Shown here in pieces: positions 26,893 to 35,695 of a DNA stretch of 52,416 nucleotides. The notes beneath the pieces were generated by a model. That model was not told where the DNA came from. It saw nothing but the letters and a program-made list of their open reading frames with translations, and made no database searches. The stretch is from an uncultured Bacteroidales bacterium (GTDB taxonomy: Bacteria; Bacteroidota; Bacteroidia; Bacteroidales; JAUNSR01). The DNA is taken from contig CAMTOJ010000022.1 of the NCBI GenBank assembly GCA_947074145.1, positions 1 through 52,416 of the forward strand, read 5' to 3'. Each line of letters opens with the position of its first letter. The stretch's first letter is position 1. The translations under genes were made by a program, and so were the position numbers.

Positions 26893-26943
26893 AAGGCGTT
26901 AAATTTTCATATATTCAATTTTTGAATACAAATCATTGTCAAT

Positions 26944-27870
26944 ATGATAAAAACAGTAGTATCATCGGCGCTGCCAATTGATGAAAAATTAAGAATTAAG
27001 AAAAACGTAATTACTAACGGGAATAGTAAAAAGAGAATATGTATAGTTACAGGTACTCATGGTGATGAACTTGAGGGACAATATGTTTGTTTTGAGATAA
27101 TCAAAAGAATTCAGGAAAATATAACAATGTTAGATGGTACGATAGAGGTATATCCGGCATTGAATCCTCTTGGGATAGATTCAATAACAAGAGGTATTCC
27201 CAATTTTGATCTTGATATGAACAGAATATTTCCGGGTAATCCGGATGGGTCAATGGCGGAAGCGGCTGCTTATGCCATATGTGAAGATCTTAAAGGCGCA
27301 GATATGGTGATTGATATTCATTCGAGCAACATCTTTCTAAGAGAAATTCCACAAGTCAGAATAAATGTAGATGATGCAGATAAATTGATTCCTTTTGCTA
27401 AAATGTTAAATATAAATTTTATTTGGGTTCATGATGCGGCTACTGTATTAAGAGCAACACTTGCTCATTCCCTTAATTCAAATAATACCCCGACTTTAGT
27501 GGTCGAAATGGGTGTTGGTATGCGAATTAATCATAAAATGGGCAATAACCTTGTTGATGGAATATTAAATCTTATGAATAATATAGGCATTTGGAAAGAT
27601 AAAATAGATGCTAAATTAATAGCAGAACCTACTGTTTCGCGAGGTGACGAAGTGATATTTCTAAATGCTGCAGCTTCAGGAATATTTATAACTGAAGCCA
27701 GAAATCACACAATTGTAGAAAAGGGTGAAGAGATAGGGAAAATTGTGGATCCACTTACCGGAAAAGTCTGTCAACATATATTTGCGACTCAAAAAGGTTT
27801 ATTATTTACAATCAGAGCATATCCGGTTGTTTATGAAGGCTCATTAGTTGCAAGAATTCATCGTCTATAA
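26944..27870 (+). CDS. M14/AstE-AspA-like zinc amidohydrolase, active form
   Basis: The 308-residue protein resembles succinylglutamate desuccinylase/aspartoacylase. The zinc-binding set is complete: GTHGDE with H39 and E42, and VIDIHSSN with H126. NRIFPG (N93, R94) is the substrate-carboxylate pocket, and VVEMG has the catalytic-type glutamate E188. A C-terminal beta domain (about 210-308) is typical of the AstE/AspA branch. It should hydrolyse an acyl-amino-acid or peptide amide bond. It is adjacent to an inactive paralogue, suggesting that the two may form one assembly. No arginine-succinyltransferase genes are nearby, so arginine breakdown is unlikely. Confidence 0.88.
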   Translation: MIKTVVSSALPIDEKLRIKKNVITNGNSKKRICIVTGTHGDELEGQYVCFEIIKRIQENITMLDGTIEVYPALNPLGIDSITRGIPNFDLDMNRIFPGNPDGSMAEAAAYAICEDLKGADMVIDIHSSNIFLREIPQVRINVDDADKLIPFAKMLNINFIWVHDAATVLRATLAHSLNSNNTPTLVVEMGVGMRINHKMGNNLVDGILNLMNNIGIWKDKIDAKLIAEPTVSRGDEVIFLNAAASGIFITEARNHTIVEKGEEIGKIVDPLTGKVCQHIFATQKGLLFTIRAYPVVYEGSLVARIHRL

Positions 27871-27904
27871 ATTCCTATATTTTAACATATAAGTGATTAT
27901 CAAA

Positions 27905-28834
27905 ATGAAAAAAGAGATAATTTTCAATATGAAATCTCCATACCGTGACGATTTCAGAATTCATGCTTTTAGCTTTGGTAAAGGAGCTAAAAGCCTTGCT
28001 ATTGTAGGCGCAATGAGAGGTGATGAGATCCAACAACAATATATTTGCTCTCAATTAATTAAAACTTTGACTACAATGGAAGAAGAGAATAAGATTTCGC
28101 CGGATTGTAAAATTACGGTTATCCCTTCTGCCAATCCTTTTTCAATGAATATAGGGAAACGCTTCTGGGCTCTTGACGGCACAGATATCAATAGAATGTT
28201 CCCTGGTTATGACCTTGGAGAAACAACTCAACGCATAGCAGCTTCATTATTTAAAGCCATAGAGGGTTATGAATATGGCATACAGCTTGCTAGTTTCTAT
28301 ATGCCGGGCGACTTTATTCCTCATGTTAGGATGTTACAGACAGGTTATGAAGCTATTGAGGAAGCTCGACTATTTGGACTCCCATATGTATGTATCAGAC
28401 AACCTATCCCTTTCGATACGACAATGCTTAATTACAATTGGCAATTATGGGGCACTAAGGCTTTTTCTGTATATGGAGGTCAGACAAATAATATTGAAGA
28501 TCAATCAACAAACCTAACAATAGATTCTATTCTTAGGTTTATGAAAAAAATAAGAGTGATCCAAAATTTCAAACAAAAGCCCGGGTTTCATGCAATGATA
28601 ATGGCTGAAGAAAAACTTATTACAGTTAAAGCAGATAAAGGAGGAATTTTTTACCGTCTTAAGTCTCCAAATGACAATGTTAGAGCCGGTGAAATAATCG
28701 GTAATATTATTCATCCATATGAAGGAAATATCATATCAAATATTATATCTCCAGAGGATGGAATTGTATTTTTCGGACATAATAAACCATTAGTTCTTCA
28801 AGGTTCACCGTTGTTCAAAATAATTGTCGATTAA
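27905..28834 (+). CDS. M14/AstE-AspA-like pseudoenzyme
   Basis: The 309-residue protein is the same length and fold as the preceding gene product but lacks the metal site. The HxxE motif reads MRGDE, with R38 in place of the zinc histidine (E41 is kept). The DIHS motif reads IQLAS, with A129 in place of the second histidine. The catalytic glutamate position reads VYGG, with Y190. The substrate-pocket NRMFPG (N96, R97) and the C-terminal beta domain remain. It therefore probably binds a ligand or partners the active enzyme without catalysis. I chose the ATG at 27905; a GTG 12 bases upstream is in frame but less likely. It is the last gene of the operon. Confidence 0.85.
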   Translation: MKKEIIFNMKSPYRDDFRIHAFSFGKGAKSLAIVGAMRGDEIQQQYICSQLIKTLTTMEEENKISPDCKITVIPSANPFSMNIGKRFWALDGTDINRMFPGYDLGETTQRIAASLFKAIEGYEYGIQLASFYMPGDFIPHVRMLQTGYEAIEEARLFGLPYVCIRQPIPFDTTMLNYNWQLWGTKAFSVYGGQTNNIEDQSTNLTIDSILRFMKKIRVIQNFKQKPGFHAMIMAEEKLITVKADKGGIFYRLKSPNDNVRAGEIIGNIIHPYEGNIISNIISPEDGIVFFGHNKPLVLQGSPLFKIIVD

Positions 28835-28997
28835 ATATTTTTGATTATTTCTCATTCAATTATTCTATTTAGCACATATTAATCATATAATATAAATAAA
28901 GCATAAGAAGTACACAAATAGTGTATTTTTTCATATATTCATAAGAACAGATCTATTTTTTTACATTTCAAAAATCATTTATTTGTAATTTTCAAAC

Positions 28998-29029
28998 ATT
29001 AGTTATTAAAAGAATATTTAATAACTAAT
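28998..29029 (+). terminator. AT-rich palindrome, possible end of the ATP-grasp operon
   Basis: A perfect 13-bp inverted repeat (28998-29010 with 29017-29029) has a 6-base loop and is followed by ATTTTATG. Only two G/C pairs stabilise it, so it is weak as a terminator, and it lies 160 bases past the stop codon. It might instead be a protein-binding site. Confidence 0.35.
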
Positions 29030-29225
29030 ATTTTATGCTAAATATTAAAGTCGTATATAGGTATACTTATATTTTTTAAAAGATTATTTCAAACAAAAAA
29101 AAAGTTACTCTGTTTTTCTAATAACCAAATGATAATAAGACCAATTCTACATTGGCCACTATTGGTATTATTTAAATAGTGATGAAAAATAAAAAATTTC
29201 AACTTATATTCTTCTTAAATTCTTC

Positions 29226-29276
29226 ATGTCAGGATAACCTTAATACTAATCAATGTATTAATGGTAATCCTGACAT
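29226..29276 (+). promoter_or_regulatory. Long hairpin in the fimbrial upstream region
   Basis: ATGTCAGGAT (29226-29235) pairs with ATCCTGACAT (29267-29276). Inside are ACC/GGT and TTAATAC/GTATTAA with an 8-base loop, giving a nearly continuous stem of about 20 bp followed by TATTTATTTTG. It may be a terminator or an attenuator about 135 bases upstream of the first fimbrial gene. Confidence 0.5.
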
Positions 29277-29410
29277 TATTTATTTTGAAAATTTACTTCA
29301 TTGTACGTGAAGGATAAGATATGAATAATATTAATTTATTAAGAATAAAAGGATACAGCTTTTTAAGATATGAAAATAAAATAAGTTTACTAATAAATTA
29401 ATTCTTTATT

Positions 29411-30064
29411 ATGTCAATTAAAATTAGAAATTTACATTTTATTTATTGCATTACAACTATCATTATATGTCTGAATATGAATAATGTTCATGCACAGACT
29501 AAACAAAGAATTAATATTGAAATAACTCAATTGGCTTTAAAAACTAATGTCCTTTATGATGGTGCCATGACTCCAAATATAGGCGCAGAGATGGCTATAA
29601 ATGATACTTGGTCTGTTGCGGCAAATTGGATATTTGCATGGTGGAGCAACAATCACAAACATCGTTTCTGGCGAATAAATGTCGCAGAAGTAGAAGGTAG
29701 ATATTGGCTTGGCAATAGATCAAATTATAACTTTCTTGAGGGACAACATTTAGGATATTACTTTATTTGTGGCAAATATGATTTTGAAAGGGGGCATCGG
29801 GGATATCAAAGTGATTTCAGTATAAACACCGGAATCTCTTATGGTTATGCTCTAAAGATCGCTAATTCATGGTATATAGATTTTGTTTTAGGTATCGGCT
29901 ATGTGGGTGGAAGAAATAAAAAATATGTTCCAAGAGGAAATGCCTACTGCCTCGTAAAAAGAAATACTCTAAGTTATTTTGGCCCGTCTAAAGCTGAAAT
30001 ATCGATTGTTTGGCATATAGGTGATATTCTACTAAATAAACGAAAAGGAGGAAGCTATGAATAA
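29411..30064 (+). CDS. DUF3575 outer-membrane-type protein of a fimbrial locus
   Basis: The 217-residue protein has a signal peptide (1-28, cut after VHA) followed by ALKTNVLYDGAMTPNIGAE, the standard DUF3575 opening. Alternating aromatic strands follow (WSVAANWIFAWWSNNHKHRFW, in shorter blocks), then GQHLGYYFICGKYDFE, indicating a small beta-barrel or beta-sheet protein. In Bacteroidales DUF3575 genes precede DUF5119 and fimbrillin genes and are thought to help anchor or assemble fimbriae. The last 8 bases overlap the next gene. Confidence 0.87.
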   Translation: MSIKIRNLHFIYCITTIIICLNMNNVHAQTKQRINIEITQLALKTNVLYDGAMTPNIGAEMAINDTWSVAANWIFAWWSNNHKHRFWRINVAEVEGRYWLGNRSNYNFLEGQHLGYYFICGKYDFERGHRGYQSDFSINTGISYGYALKIANSWYIDFVLGIGYVGGRNKKYVPRGNAYCLVKRNTLSYFGPSKAEISIVWHIGDILLNKRKGGSYE

Positions 30065-30977
30065 AAATCTTCTTTTATCATTCTTTATGGGATGGCTATT
30101 TTTAACAAGTTGTCATAATAAATATATATGCCCGGAATGTGACTCTGAAAAAGGTATCATGATAAAATTCAATTGGGATGACGTAGATCAGATTCCGGAT
30201 GGCATGAAGGTTTATTTCTATAATACAAGTGGAGAGCTGGATTATAGTTTCAATGTTTCCTCAATGGGTGAAAGAATTAATATAAAACCAGGAACTTATA
30301 CAATTTTTTGTCACAATAATGATACAGAATATGTTAATTGGCGTGGACAATCGAATAAAAATACCATAGAAGCTTATACAAGAAACGCGACTCTGGAGGA
30401 AGATCATACAAGATTAAATGAGAACACACAAGAAATGGTAGTTATGCCTGATTATTTATGTGGACAAACAAGATATAGTGTCGATATACCTTATCGTTAT
30501 TCTGACATATTTATAATTGAAATGATTCCTCATGAACTTGTGGATGTTTATACATACGAAGTTCTAAATGTAATAAATGCACAAAATATTACTAAAATAA
30601 GAGCAACACTTACGGGTGTTAGTTCAACTCTTTTTCCATGTAATCCCGAAAAAGAAAAAGTTGCTGCAACAATTCCTTTTATGGGTAATGTTTCTCATGC
30701 TGATGAAAATTTGATAGAAGGGAAAATGATAAACTTTGGATTTGTTAACAAAGATGATATTAGAAATCTACTCACTGTTTATTTCTGGAGTCCGAATGGG
30801 AATGTTAAAGCGACCTTTGATGTTACAAAGCAAGTACAAAACGCTCCCAACCCTATGAATGTTTTAATTGTAGTTGAAGATACTATTCAAATTCCTAAAG
30901 AGATAGGAAATGATAATGAGGGATTTTCTCCGAATATAGATGAATGGAAAGAGCTCCATTCTGATATTGTGTTGTAA
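30057..30977 (+). CDS. DUF5119 lipoprotein of a fimbrial locus
   Basis: The 306-residue protein has a lipoprotein signal with lipobox LTSC (C19). The mature part starts HNKYICPEC and contains KFNWDDVDQIPDGMKVYFY, the DUF5119 pattern (a FimB/Mfa2-like fold that caps or anchors fimbriae). An AGGAGG stretch lies eight bases before the ATG, inside the upstream gene; such a strong Shine-Dalgarno sequence is uncommon in Bacteroidetes and supports coupled translation with the DUF3575 gene. Confidence 0.85.
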   Translation: MNKNLLLSFFMGWLFLTSCHNKYICPECDSEKGIMIKFNWDDVDQIPDGMKVYFYNTSGELDYSFNVSSMGERINIKPGTYTIFCHNNDTEYVNWRGQSNKNTIEAYTRNATLEEDHTRLNENTQEMVVMPDYLCGQTRYSVDIPYRYSDIFIIEMIPHELVDVYTYEVLNVINAQNITKIRATLTGVSSTLFPCNPEKEKVAATIPFMGNVSHADENLIEGKMINFGFVNKDDIRNLLTVYFWSPNGNVKATFDVTKQVQNAPNPMNVLIVVEDTIQIPKEIGNDNEGFSPNIDEWKELHSDIVL

Positions 30978-31122
30978 TTGAATCATCTCTGCTATCTTGA
31001 ATATATTTTATTGGTCAATTTTGTAAATACATCTGTTATTTGAATTCAAGGAGTTAAGTTATATTAATGAGCTGATATGAAAATAACTATCATTATAAAT
31101 TTCTATTAAACCATTATAGATT

Positions 31123-32208
31123 ATGAAAAATTTAATTTCTATAAGTTGTATTGTTCTTCTTGCTTTAACAAGTTGTATGGAAGAGAAAGAAGTTATAGGC
31201 AATAAAACCTCCGAAAATTCTAAAACCACGGAAGGAATATCCTTCAAGACTTATGTACCAAAGATGATGAAAGGAACAGATGCGACTGTTGCTGATCTTG
31301 AAGATGGTTTTGCTGTATATGCGTATGAAAATGGAAAAACCTATACAAACAATCCATTTATTAATAATATTATATTTAAAAAGGGGTCTGAATATTGGGT
31401 ATCTACACCTGTTTATTATTGGCCTTCATATGGATTAGATTTTTTTGCATTCTATCCTTCTTCTATAACTCCTACTTCAGTCTCTACTCCTACTAAATTC
31501 AGCTATACTGTTCTTGCTGATGCAAATAGTGAGATAGATATTCTAATGTCATATATGGGAGATCAGACTAGAGCCAACGATCCGGTTCAAATGGATTTCC
31601 ATCATGCTCTCTCTAAAATAAGTTTTATTATCACCACTACAGCTAATTCCGGTATTAATATTACTGCAAATAATATTTCTTTAGAAAATATACCGATGAG
31701 TGCAGATTTTACTTTTAATACAACATCTGGAACTGCCATTCCGAATTTCTTCACAACAAGCAATCTTGGAACTTCTGACGGAACGGCTACATTAACGACC
31801 GGATTACCCGTTACAGTAACGGCAGGAACTTCAAACGTTTCCTCTTCTGTTATCTCTGCTATGTATCTAATTCCTCATACATTGACAAATTGGGCATATG
31901 GAGCTACAGGAACGACGACTTACCCTTTAAGCTCAGGTACCTATATAAATATTTCAGGTTCACTTTCGGGAACAGCATCATATACAGGAAATATAGCCAT
32001 TCCTATTACTACTACTCAGTGGCAACCAGGAATGAGTTATACTTATACAATTGTATTCGGAAATGATGGTGCAACAGGTGGTGGTGGATATAATCCTGAT
32101 AAGAGTGCTGATGATGGAACAAAACCAGAAAAAATCCTCCTTCCTATTCAATTAGATGTCACAATCGATGCATGGGATAATCAAAGCACTATAGATGTCG
32201 ATTTATAA
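31123..32208 (+). CDS. Fimbrillin-family lipoprotein (FimA/Mfa-like)
   Basis: The 361-residue protein has lipobox LTSC (C18), an early TEGISFKTYVPKMMKG segment where fimbrillins usually carry the gingipain-type processing site and first beta-sandwich, MDFHHALSKISF (about 163, the fimbrillin hallmark) and a Ser/Thr-rich second half. A glycine-rich linker (GATGGGGYNP) precedes the last strand, IQLDVTIDAWD. The lipidated form travels to the surface, where a protease trims it and the subunits polymerise by strand exchange. It is the only fimbrillin here, so it could be a stalk or a tip subunit. It lies 145 bp behind the DUF5119 gene, ahead of a shared terminator. Confidence 0.87.
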   Translation: MKNLISISCIVLLALTSCMEEKEVIGNKTSENSKTTEGISFKTYVPKMMKGTDATVADLEDGFAVYAYENGKTYTNNPFINNIIFKKGSEYWVSTPVYYWPSYGLDFFAFYPSSITPTSVSTPTKFSYTVLADANSEIDILMSYMGDQTRANDPVQMDFHHALSKISFIITTTANSGINITANNISLENIPMSADFTFNTTSGTAIPNFFTTSNLGTSDGTATLTTGLPVTVTAGTSNVSSSVISAMYLIPHTLTNWAYGATGTTTYPLSSGTYINISGSLSGTASYTGNIAIPITTTQWQPGMSYTYTIVFGNDGATGGGGYNPDKSADDGTKPEKILLPIQLDVTIDAWDNQSTIDVDL

Positions 32209-32231
32209 TCAAAATAATTATTATATAAGCA

Positions 32232-32261
32232 AAACCCCACAATAAAATAATTGTGGGGTTT
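32232..32261. terminator. Bidirectional terminator between fimbrillin and gdhA
   Basis: A perfect 12-bp stem (AAACCCCACAAT at 32232-32243 with 32250-32261) has a 6-base loop. TCTCTATTTTGTTT follows on the plus side and GCTTATATAA on the minus side. It separates two convergent genes. Confidence 0.88.
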
Positions 32262-32306
32262 CTCTATTTTGTTTAAAAAAAGTCATCCTATATTAGATAT
32301 ACTTTT

Positions 32307-33641
32307 TTAAATAACACCTTGCGCCATCATTGCTTTAGCAACTTTCATAAATCCGGCAACATTCGCACCTTTTACATAATTGATAGAACCATCAGGGTTT
32401 GTGCCGTATTTCACACATTGTGTATGAATATCTTTCATAATTCCTTTAAGCTTTTCATCAACTTCTTCTTTACTCCATGAAAGTTTAATAGAATTTTGTG
32501 TCATTTCAAGACCGGATACAGAAACACCACCTGCATTTGCAGCTTTGCCCGGAGCATAAAGAATATTATTTTTTTGGAATATTGCGATAGCTTCTGGTGT
32601 TGATGGCATATTAGCTCCTTCAGAAACAGCAATGCAACCATTATCAACAAGCATTTGAGCATCCCTTCCATCAATCTCATTCTGTGTAGCACTTGGTAGT
32701 GCAATATCACATTTTTCACCCCAAGGTCTTTTTCCTTCAACATATTTGCAGCCGTATTTATCAGCGTATTCTTTAATACGTCCTCGCCATACATTTTTAA
32801 GCTCCATAATATAATCAAGTTTTTCTTTGTCTATTCCTTCCGGATCATAGATATAACCATTACTATCAGACATTGTAACAACCTTAGCTCCAAGTTCAAT
32901 AAGTTTCTCTGTAGTATACTGAGCAACATTACCGGAACCGGAAACTGTAATTATTTTACCCTTTATGTCAATATTCTTCGTTTTAAGCATCTCAAGAAGG
33001 AAATATACGTTTCCGTATCCTGTTGCTTCAGGACGAATCAAAGAACCGCCACCTTCAAGACTTTTTCCTGTAAATGTTCCTGTATTTTCACGTGCAAGTT
33101 TCTTATACATTCCATACATGTAATTCACTTCGCGACCTCCTACTCCAATATCTCCTGCCGGAACATCTGTATTAGGACCTATATGTCTCCAAAGTTCAAG
33201 GACAAAAGCCTGACAGAAGCGCATTACTTCTGCATCTGATTTTCCTTTTGCAGAGAAATCGGAACCACCTTTACCCCCGCCCATAGGTAAAGTTGTAAGT
33301 GCATTTTTAAATGTTTGTTCGAATGCAAGGAACTTTAAAATTGAAGGATTTACCGAAGTGTGAAATCTTAGCCCTCCTTTGTAAGGACCGATACAGTTAT
33401 TATGTTGTATACGATAACCCATGTTTGTATGAACCCCACCTTTATCATCCATCCAGGTCACTCTAAAAGAAAATATTCTATCCGGAATACAAAGACGTTC
33501 AATAAGATTTACTTTTTCAAATTCCGGGTGTTGATTGTATACATCTTCAATTGATGTTAACACCTCTTCTACCGCCTGTAGATATTCAGGCTCATTGGGA
33601 AACCTCTTTGCTAGGTTATCCAATACTGCTTGTACTTTCAT
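32307..33641 (-). CDS. gdhA: NADP-specific glutamate dehydrogenase
   Basis: This 444-residue protein has the length of the small hexameric enzyme, which converts 2-oxoglutarate and ammonia to glutamate. Visible motifs are GGLRFHTSVN, PMGGGKGGSDF (the catalytic lysine region at about 115-125), DVPAGDIGVGGREVNYMYG (about 160), the nucleotide-binding VSGSGNVAQYTTEKL (about 235) and PGKAANAGGVSVSGLEM near the end. It is a single gene. It is the main ammonia-assimilation enzyme in Bacteroidales and, together with PutA in this window, gives glutamate a central place. No regulatory motif was found upstream. Confidence 0.96.
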   Translation of the reverse strand: MKVQAVLDNLAKRFPNEPEYLQAVEEVLTSIEDVYNQHPEFEKVNLIERLCIPDRIFSFRVTWMDDKGGVHTNMGYRIQHNNCIGPYKGGLRFHTSVNPSILKFLAFEQTFKNALTTLPMGGGKGGSDFSAKGKSDAEVMRFCQAFVLELWRHIGPNTDVPAGDIGVGGREVNYMYGMYKKLARENTGTFTGKSLEGGGSLIRPEATGYGNVYFLLEMLKTKNIDIKGKIITVSGSGNVAQYTTEKLIELGAKVVTMSDSNGYIYDPEGIDKEKLDYIMELKNVWRGRIKEYADKYGCKYVEGKRPWGEKCDIALPSATQNEIDGRDAQMLVDNGCIAVSEGANMPSTPEAIAIFQKNNILYAPGKAANAGGVSVSGLEMTQNSIKLSWSKEEVDEKLKGIMKDIHTQCVKYGTNPDGSINYVKGANVAGFMKVAKAMMAQGVI

Positions 33642-33827
33642 CGTAAGATAAGTTAATGTTTTAATATAATTGATGTTTGCTATTTTTCAAGTCCATAAAT
33701 TTTAAGCGCCATAATGACTTGAAATCCACTGCAAGATATTATAAAAATTTAAATAACAAATCTTTTGACGTATTTTTAATTATCATTTGAAAGTTTTGAG
33801 TGCATAAAAAATATCAAATTGACATAT

Positions 33828-34172
33828 TTATTCATTTTTAAGCTCTGTTATCTCTCTGTTAAGAAAGAATGATAATAATATTCTAATTATTACAGTACCA
33901 GCAAGAAGAGCCATCTCTGTTACATCGGGATGAACTACAGTTTCTATAATATCCGCACAGATTAAGAACTCTAAACCTAAAAGGAGATAACTACCACATT
34001 CAACTCTTATTTTTCTTACATCAGATAAAAGATATCCGTAATCCTTATTTTTAATCTCCGTTACTACAAATCTGATAATACCTTTTATTGTTCCAAATAT
34101 TACTATTAAAAGACTTAATACACTTATAACAAAGGATATATCACCTAAAATTCCGAGTATGCTTTCTTTCAT
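33828..34172 (-). CDS. DUF1622 family membrane protein
   Basis: The 114-residue protein has a membrane helix at about 14-36, the conserved central LSDVRKIRVECGSYLLLGLEF and ADIIETVVHP (about 49-83), and a second membrane region at about 86-106, ending in FFLNREI. This matches DUF1622, a family of small membrane proteins of unknown function. It has its own 186-bp upstream gap from gdhA and appears to be monocistronic. Confidence 0.87.
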   Translation of the reverse strand: MKESILGILGDISFVISVLSLLIVIFGTIKGIIRFVVTEIKNKDYGYLLSDVRKIRVECGSYLLLGLEFLICADIIETVVHPDVTEMALLAGTVIIRILLSFFLNREITELKNE

Positions 34173-34386
34173 TTTTATTATTTATTATATCTATATAACA
34201 TCCTTCGCAGATATATGTTATAATAAACCTTCAAAAAACCTATTAAATATTTCTATTTTTTCTTTTATATATGATTCTTTGTGCAATAATATATTTACTT
34301 GTTGAGTATAGATATTGAAGTAAAACTTAATTATGATAAAATTGTATCTAAAGCAATCAATAATAATTAGTATGGAGATAATAAAA

Positions 34387-34411
34387 AAGTCCGAATATAT
34401 TATTCGAACTT
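34387..34411 (-). terminator. Terminator overlapping the end of the permease gene
   Basis: The stem AAGTTCGAAT / ATTCGGACTT (34402-34411 with 34387-34396, one G-U pair) includes the last sense codons and the stop codon region, and on the minus strand it is followed by TTTTATT. Confidence 0.75.
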
Positions 34412-35647
34412 AATAGATTTAACAGGATTCATTTTACTGATGACAAATGATGGGCCTAGTAATATTATCAATGAGAGTAAAACCGTACCTATATTTAATA
34501 ATAATATATACCAATAATTAATTAGAATGGGAACAGCATCCAATTCATAATTCTCCGGGTCTAATTTGATTATTCCGGTATACTTTTGTATAAAACATAT
34601 AAACAGCGCAATTATATTCCCTATAATTAAACCTTTTCCTATTATGAAAAGTGAAATATAAATAAATATCTTCCTTATTGAAACATTACTCATACCCATA
34701 GCTTTAAGTATACCAATCATATTGGTACGTTCAAGAATAATCACAAGCAATCCCGATATCATAGTAAAAGCTGATACGACACCCATCAATATCAGTATGA
34801 TCCAAACATTGATATCTAAAACATCGAGCCAAGAAAAAATTTGTGGATTTAGCTGTTCAATTGATCTTATAAAATAGGAATTATTATTTGAATCCTGACG
34901 ATTACTCAATTTAGAGTATAATTCATCAACTGTATCATCTAACAATGAATACTCTTTAAGGGTAAGTTCTGCCCCGCTTGCCTGATCTGAATCCCATCCG
35001 TTTAGACGTATAACATGCTTGATATCACCGAGTACGAATATCTTATCATACTCATTGAAATTAGTCTTATAAATACCTGAAACTTTAAATTTCCTTGCTT
35101 TTATATCATCCTTTATAAAATAAGATATAAAATCATCATTAACATCAAGATGCATTTTATCTGCTATATAAGCAGATATAATCACTTGATTGGAATATGT
35201 AGAATCTGAAATAGCAGGAATTTCTCCCCTTACAAGATTACGTTTAAAGAAATCGAAATCGTATTTCGAATCTACCCCTTTCATCACAATTGAGAGAAAA
35301 TCTTCGTTTGTTTTTATTACACCTGGCTTTGTGGCAAAAATACACAAATCATTAACATTATCGTCAGATAAAATAATGTCACGTATTGAGTCAGGGAATG
35401 AAATAGGAGCAGTTTCAAAAGTAGAATTGCTGTTGAAATTGGAGATTTGAATATGTGATCCGAAACCTATCACTTTATCTCTTATCTCTTTTTTGAATCC
35501 AAGAACAATAGCAACAGCAAGTATCATAACCATCAAACCGATGGATATACCTGCTATTGCTATTCTTATAGTTGGAGATATTATGCTTTTAGAGCTATCG
35601 TCTGAGTTAAAATGTAGTTTACGGGCAATGAAAAGTTCTAAATTCAT
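34400..35647 (-). CDS. ABC transporter permease, LolC/LolE-like (FtsX family)
   Basis: The 415-residue protein starts with FIARKLHF, then a first membrane helix (about 27-50, IAIAGISIGLMVMILAVAIVLG), a large periplasmic domain (about 55-265) and three more helices (about 275-305, 325-350, 375-405), ending MNPVKSIKFE. This is the layout of LolC/E lipoprotein-release permeases and the wider MacB_PCD/FtsX family. The ATPase partner is not encoded here, which is common in Bacteroidetes. The gene lies 48 bp behind the aminotransferase gene and probably shares its transcript. Confidence 0.85.
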   Translation of the reverse strand: MNLELFIARKLHFNSDDSSKSIISPTIRIAIAGISIGLMVMILAVAIVLGFKKEIRDKVIGFGSHIQISNFNSNSTFETAPISFPDSIRDIILSDDNVNDLCIFATKPGVIKTNEDFLSIVMKGVDSKYDFDFFKRNLVRGEIPAISDSTYSNQVIISAYIADKMHLDVNDDFISYFIKDDIKARKFKVSGIYKTNFNEYDKIFVLGDIKHVIRLNGWDSDQASGAELTLKEYSLLDDTVDELYSKLSNRQDSNNNSYFIRSIEQLNPQIFSWLDVLDINVWIILILMGVVSAFTMISGLLVIILERTNMIGILKAMGMSNVSIRKIFIYISLFIIGKGLIIGNIIALFICFIQKYTGIIKLDPENYELDAVPILINYWYILLLNIGTVLLSLIILLGPSFVISKMNPVKSIKFE

Positions 35648-35695
35648 AAATTATTTATTTATCCCGAAAGTAATGATATTATTTCGGACTAAAAA

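Larger units (their letters stand above)
28835..29410. other. 576-bp spacer between the ATP-grasp operon and the fimbrial locus
   Basis: No gene is visible. It holds an AT-rich perfect palindrome (28998-29029) and a long imperfect hairpin (29226-29276). I could not find a full Bacteroidetes promoter for the fimbrial genes here. Confidence 0.5.

Noticed and set aside
27893..27904. GTG start for the second M14-like protein
   Set aside because: The ATG four codons later gives an N-terminus that begins at the first beta-strand; no signal supports the GTG.
26944..28834. Arginine succinyltransferase pathway (astE) assignment for the twin M14-like genes
   Set aside because: No other ast genes are present, one copy is catalytically dead, and the operon partners point to the ATP-grasp/alpha-E/transglutaminase set.
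28998..29276. Invertible promoter flanked by inverted repeats in front of the fimbrial genes
   Set aside because: The two palindromes here are unrelated to each other, and each is self-contained with a loop of 6-8 bases, so there is no invertible segment and no recombinase gene nearby.
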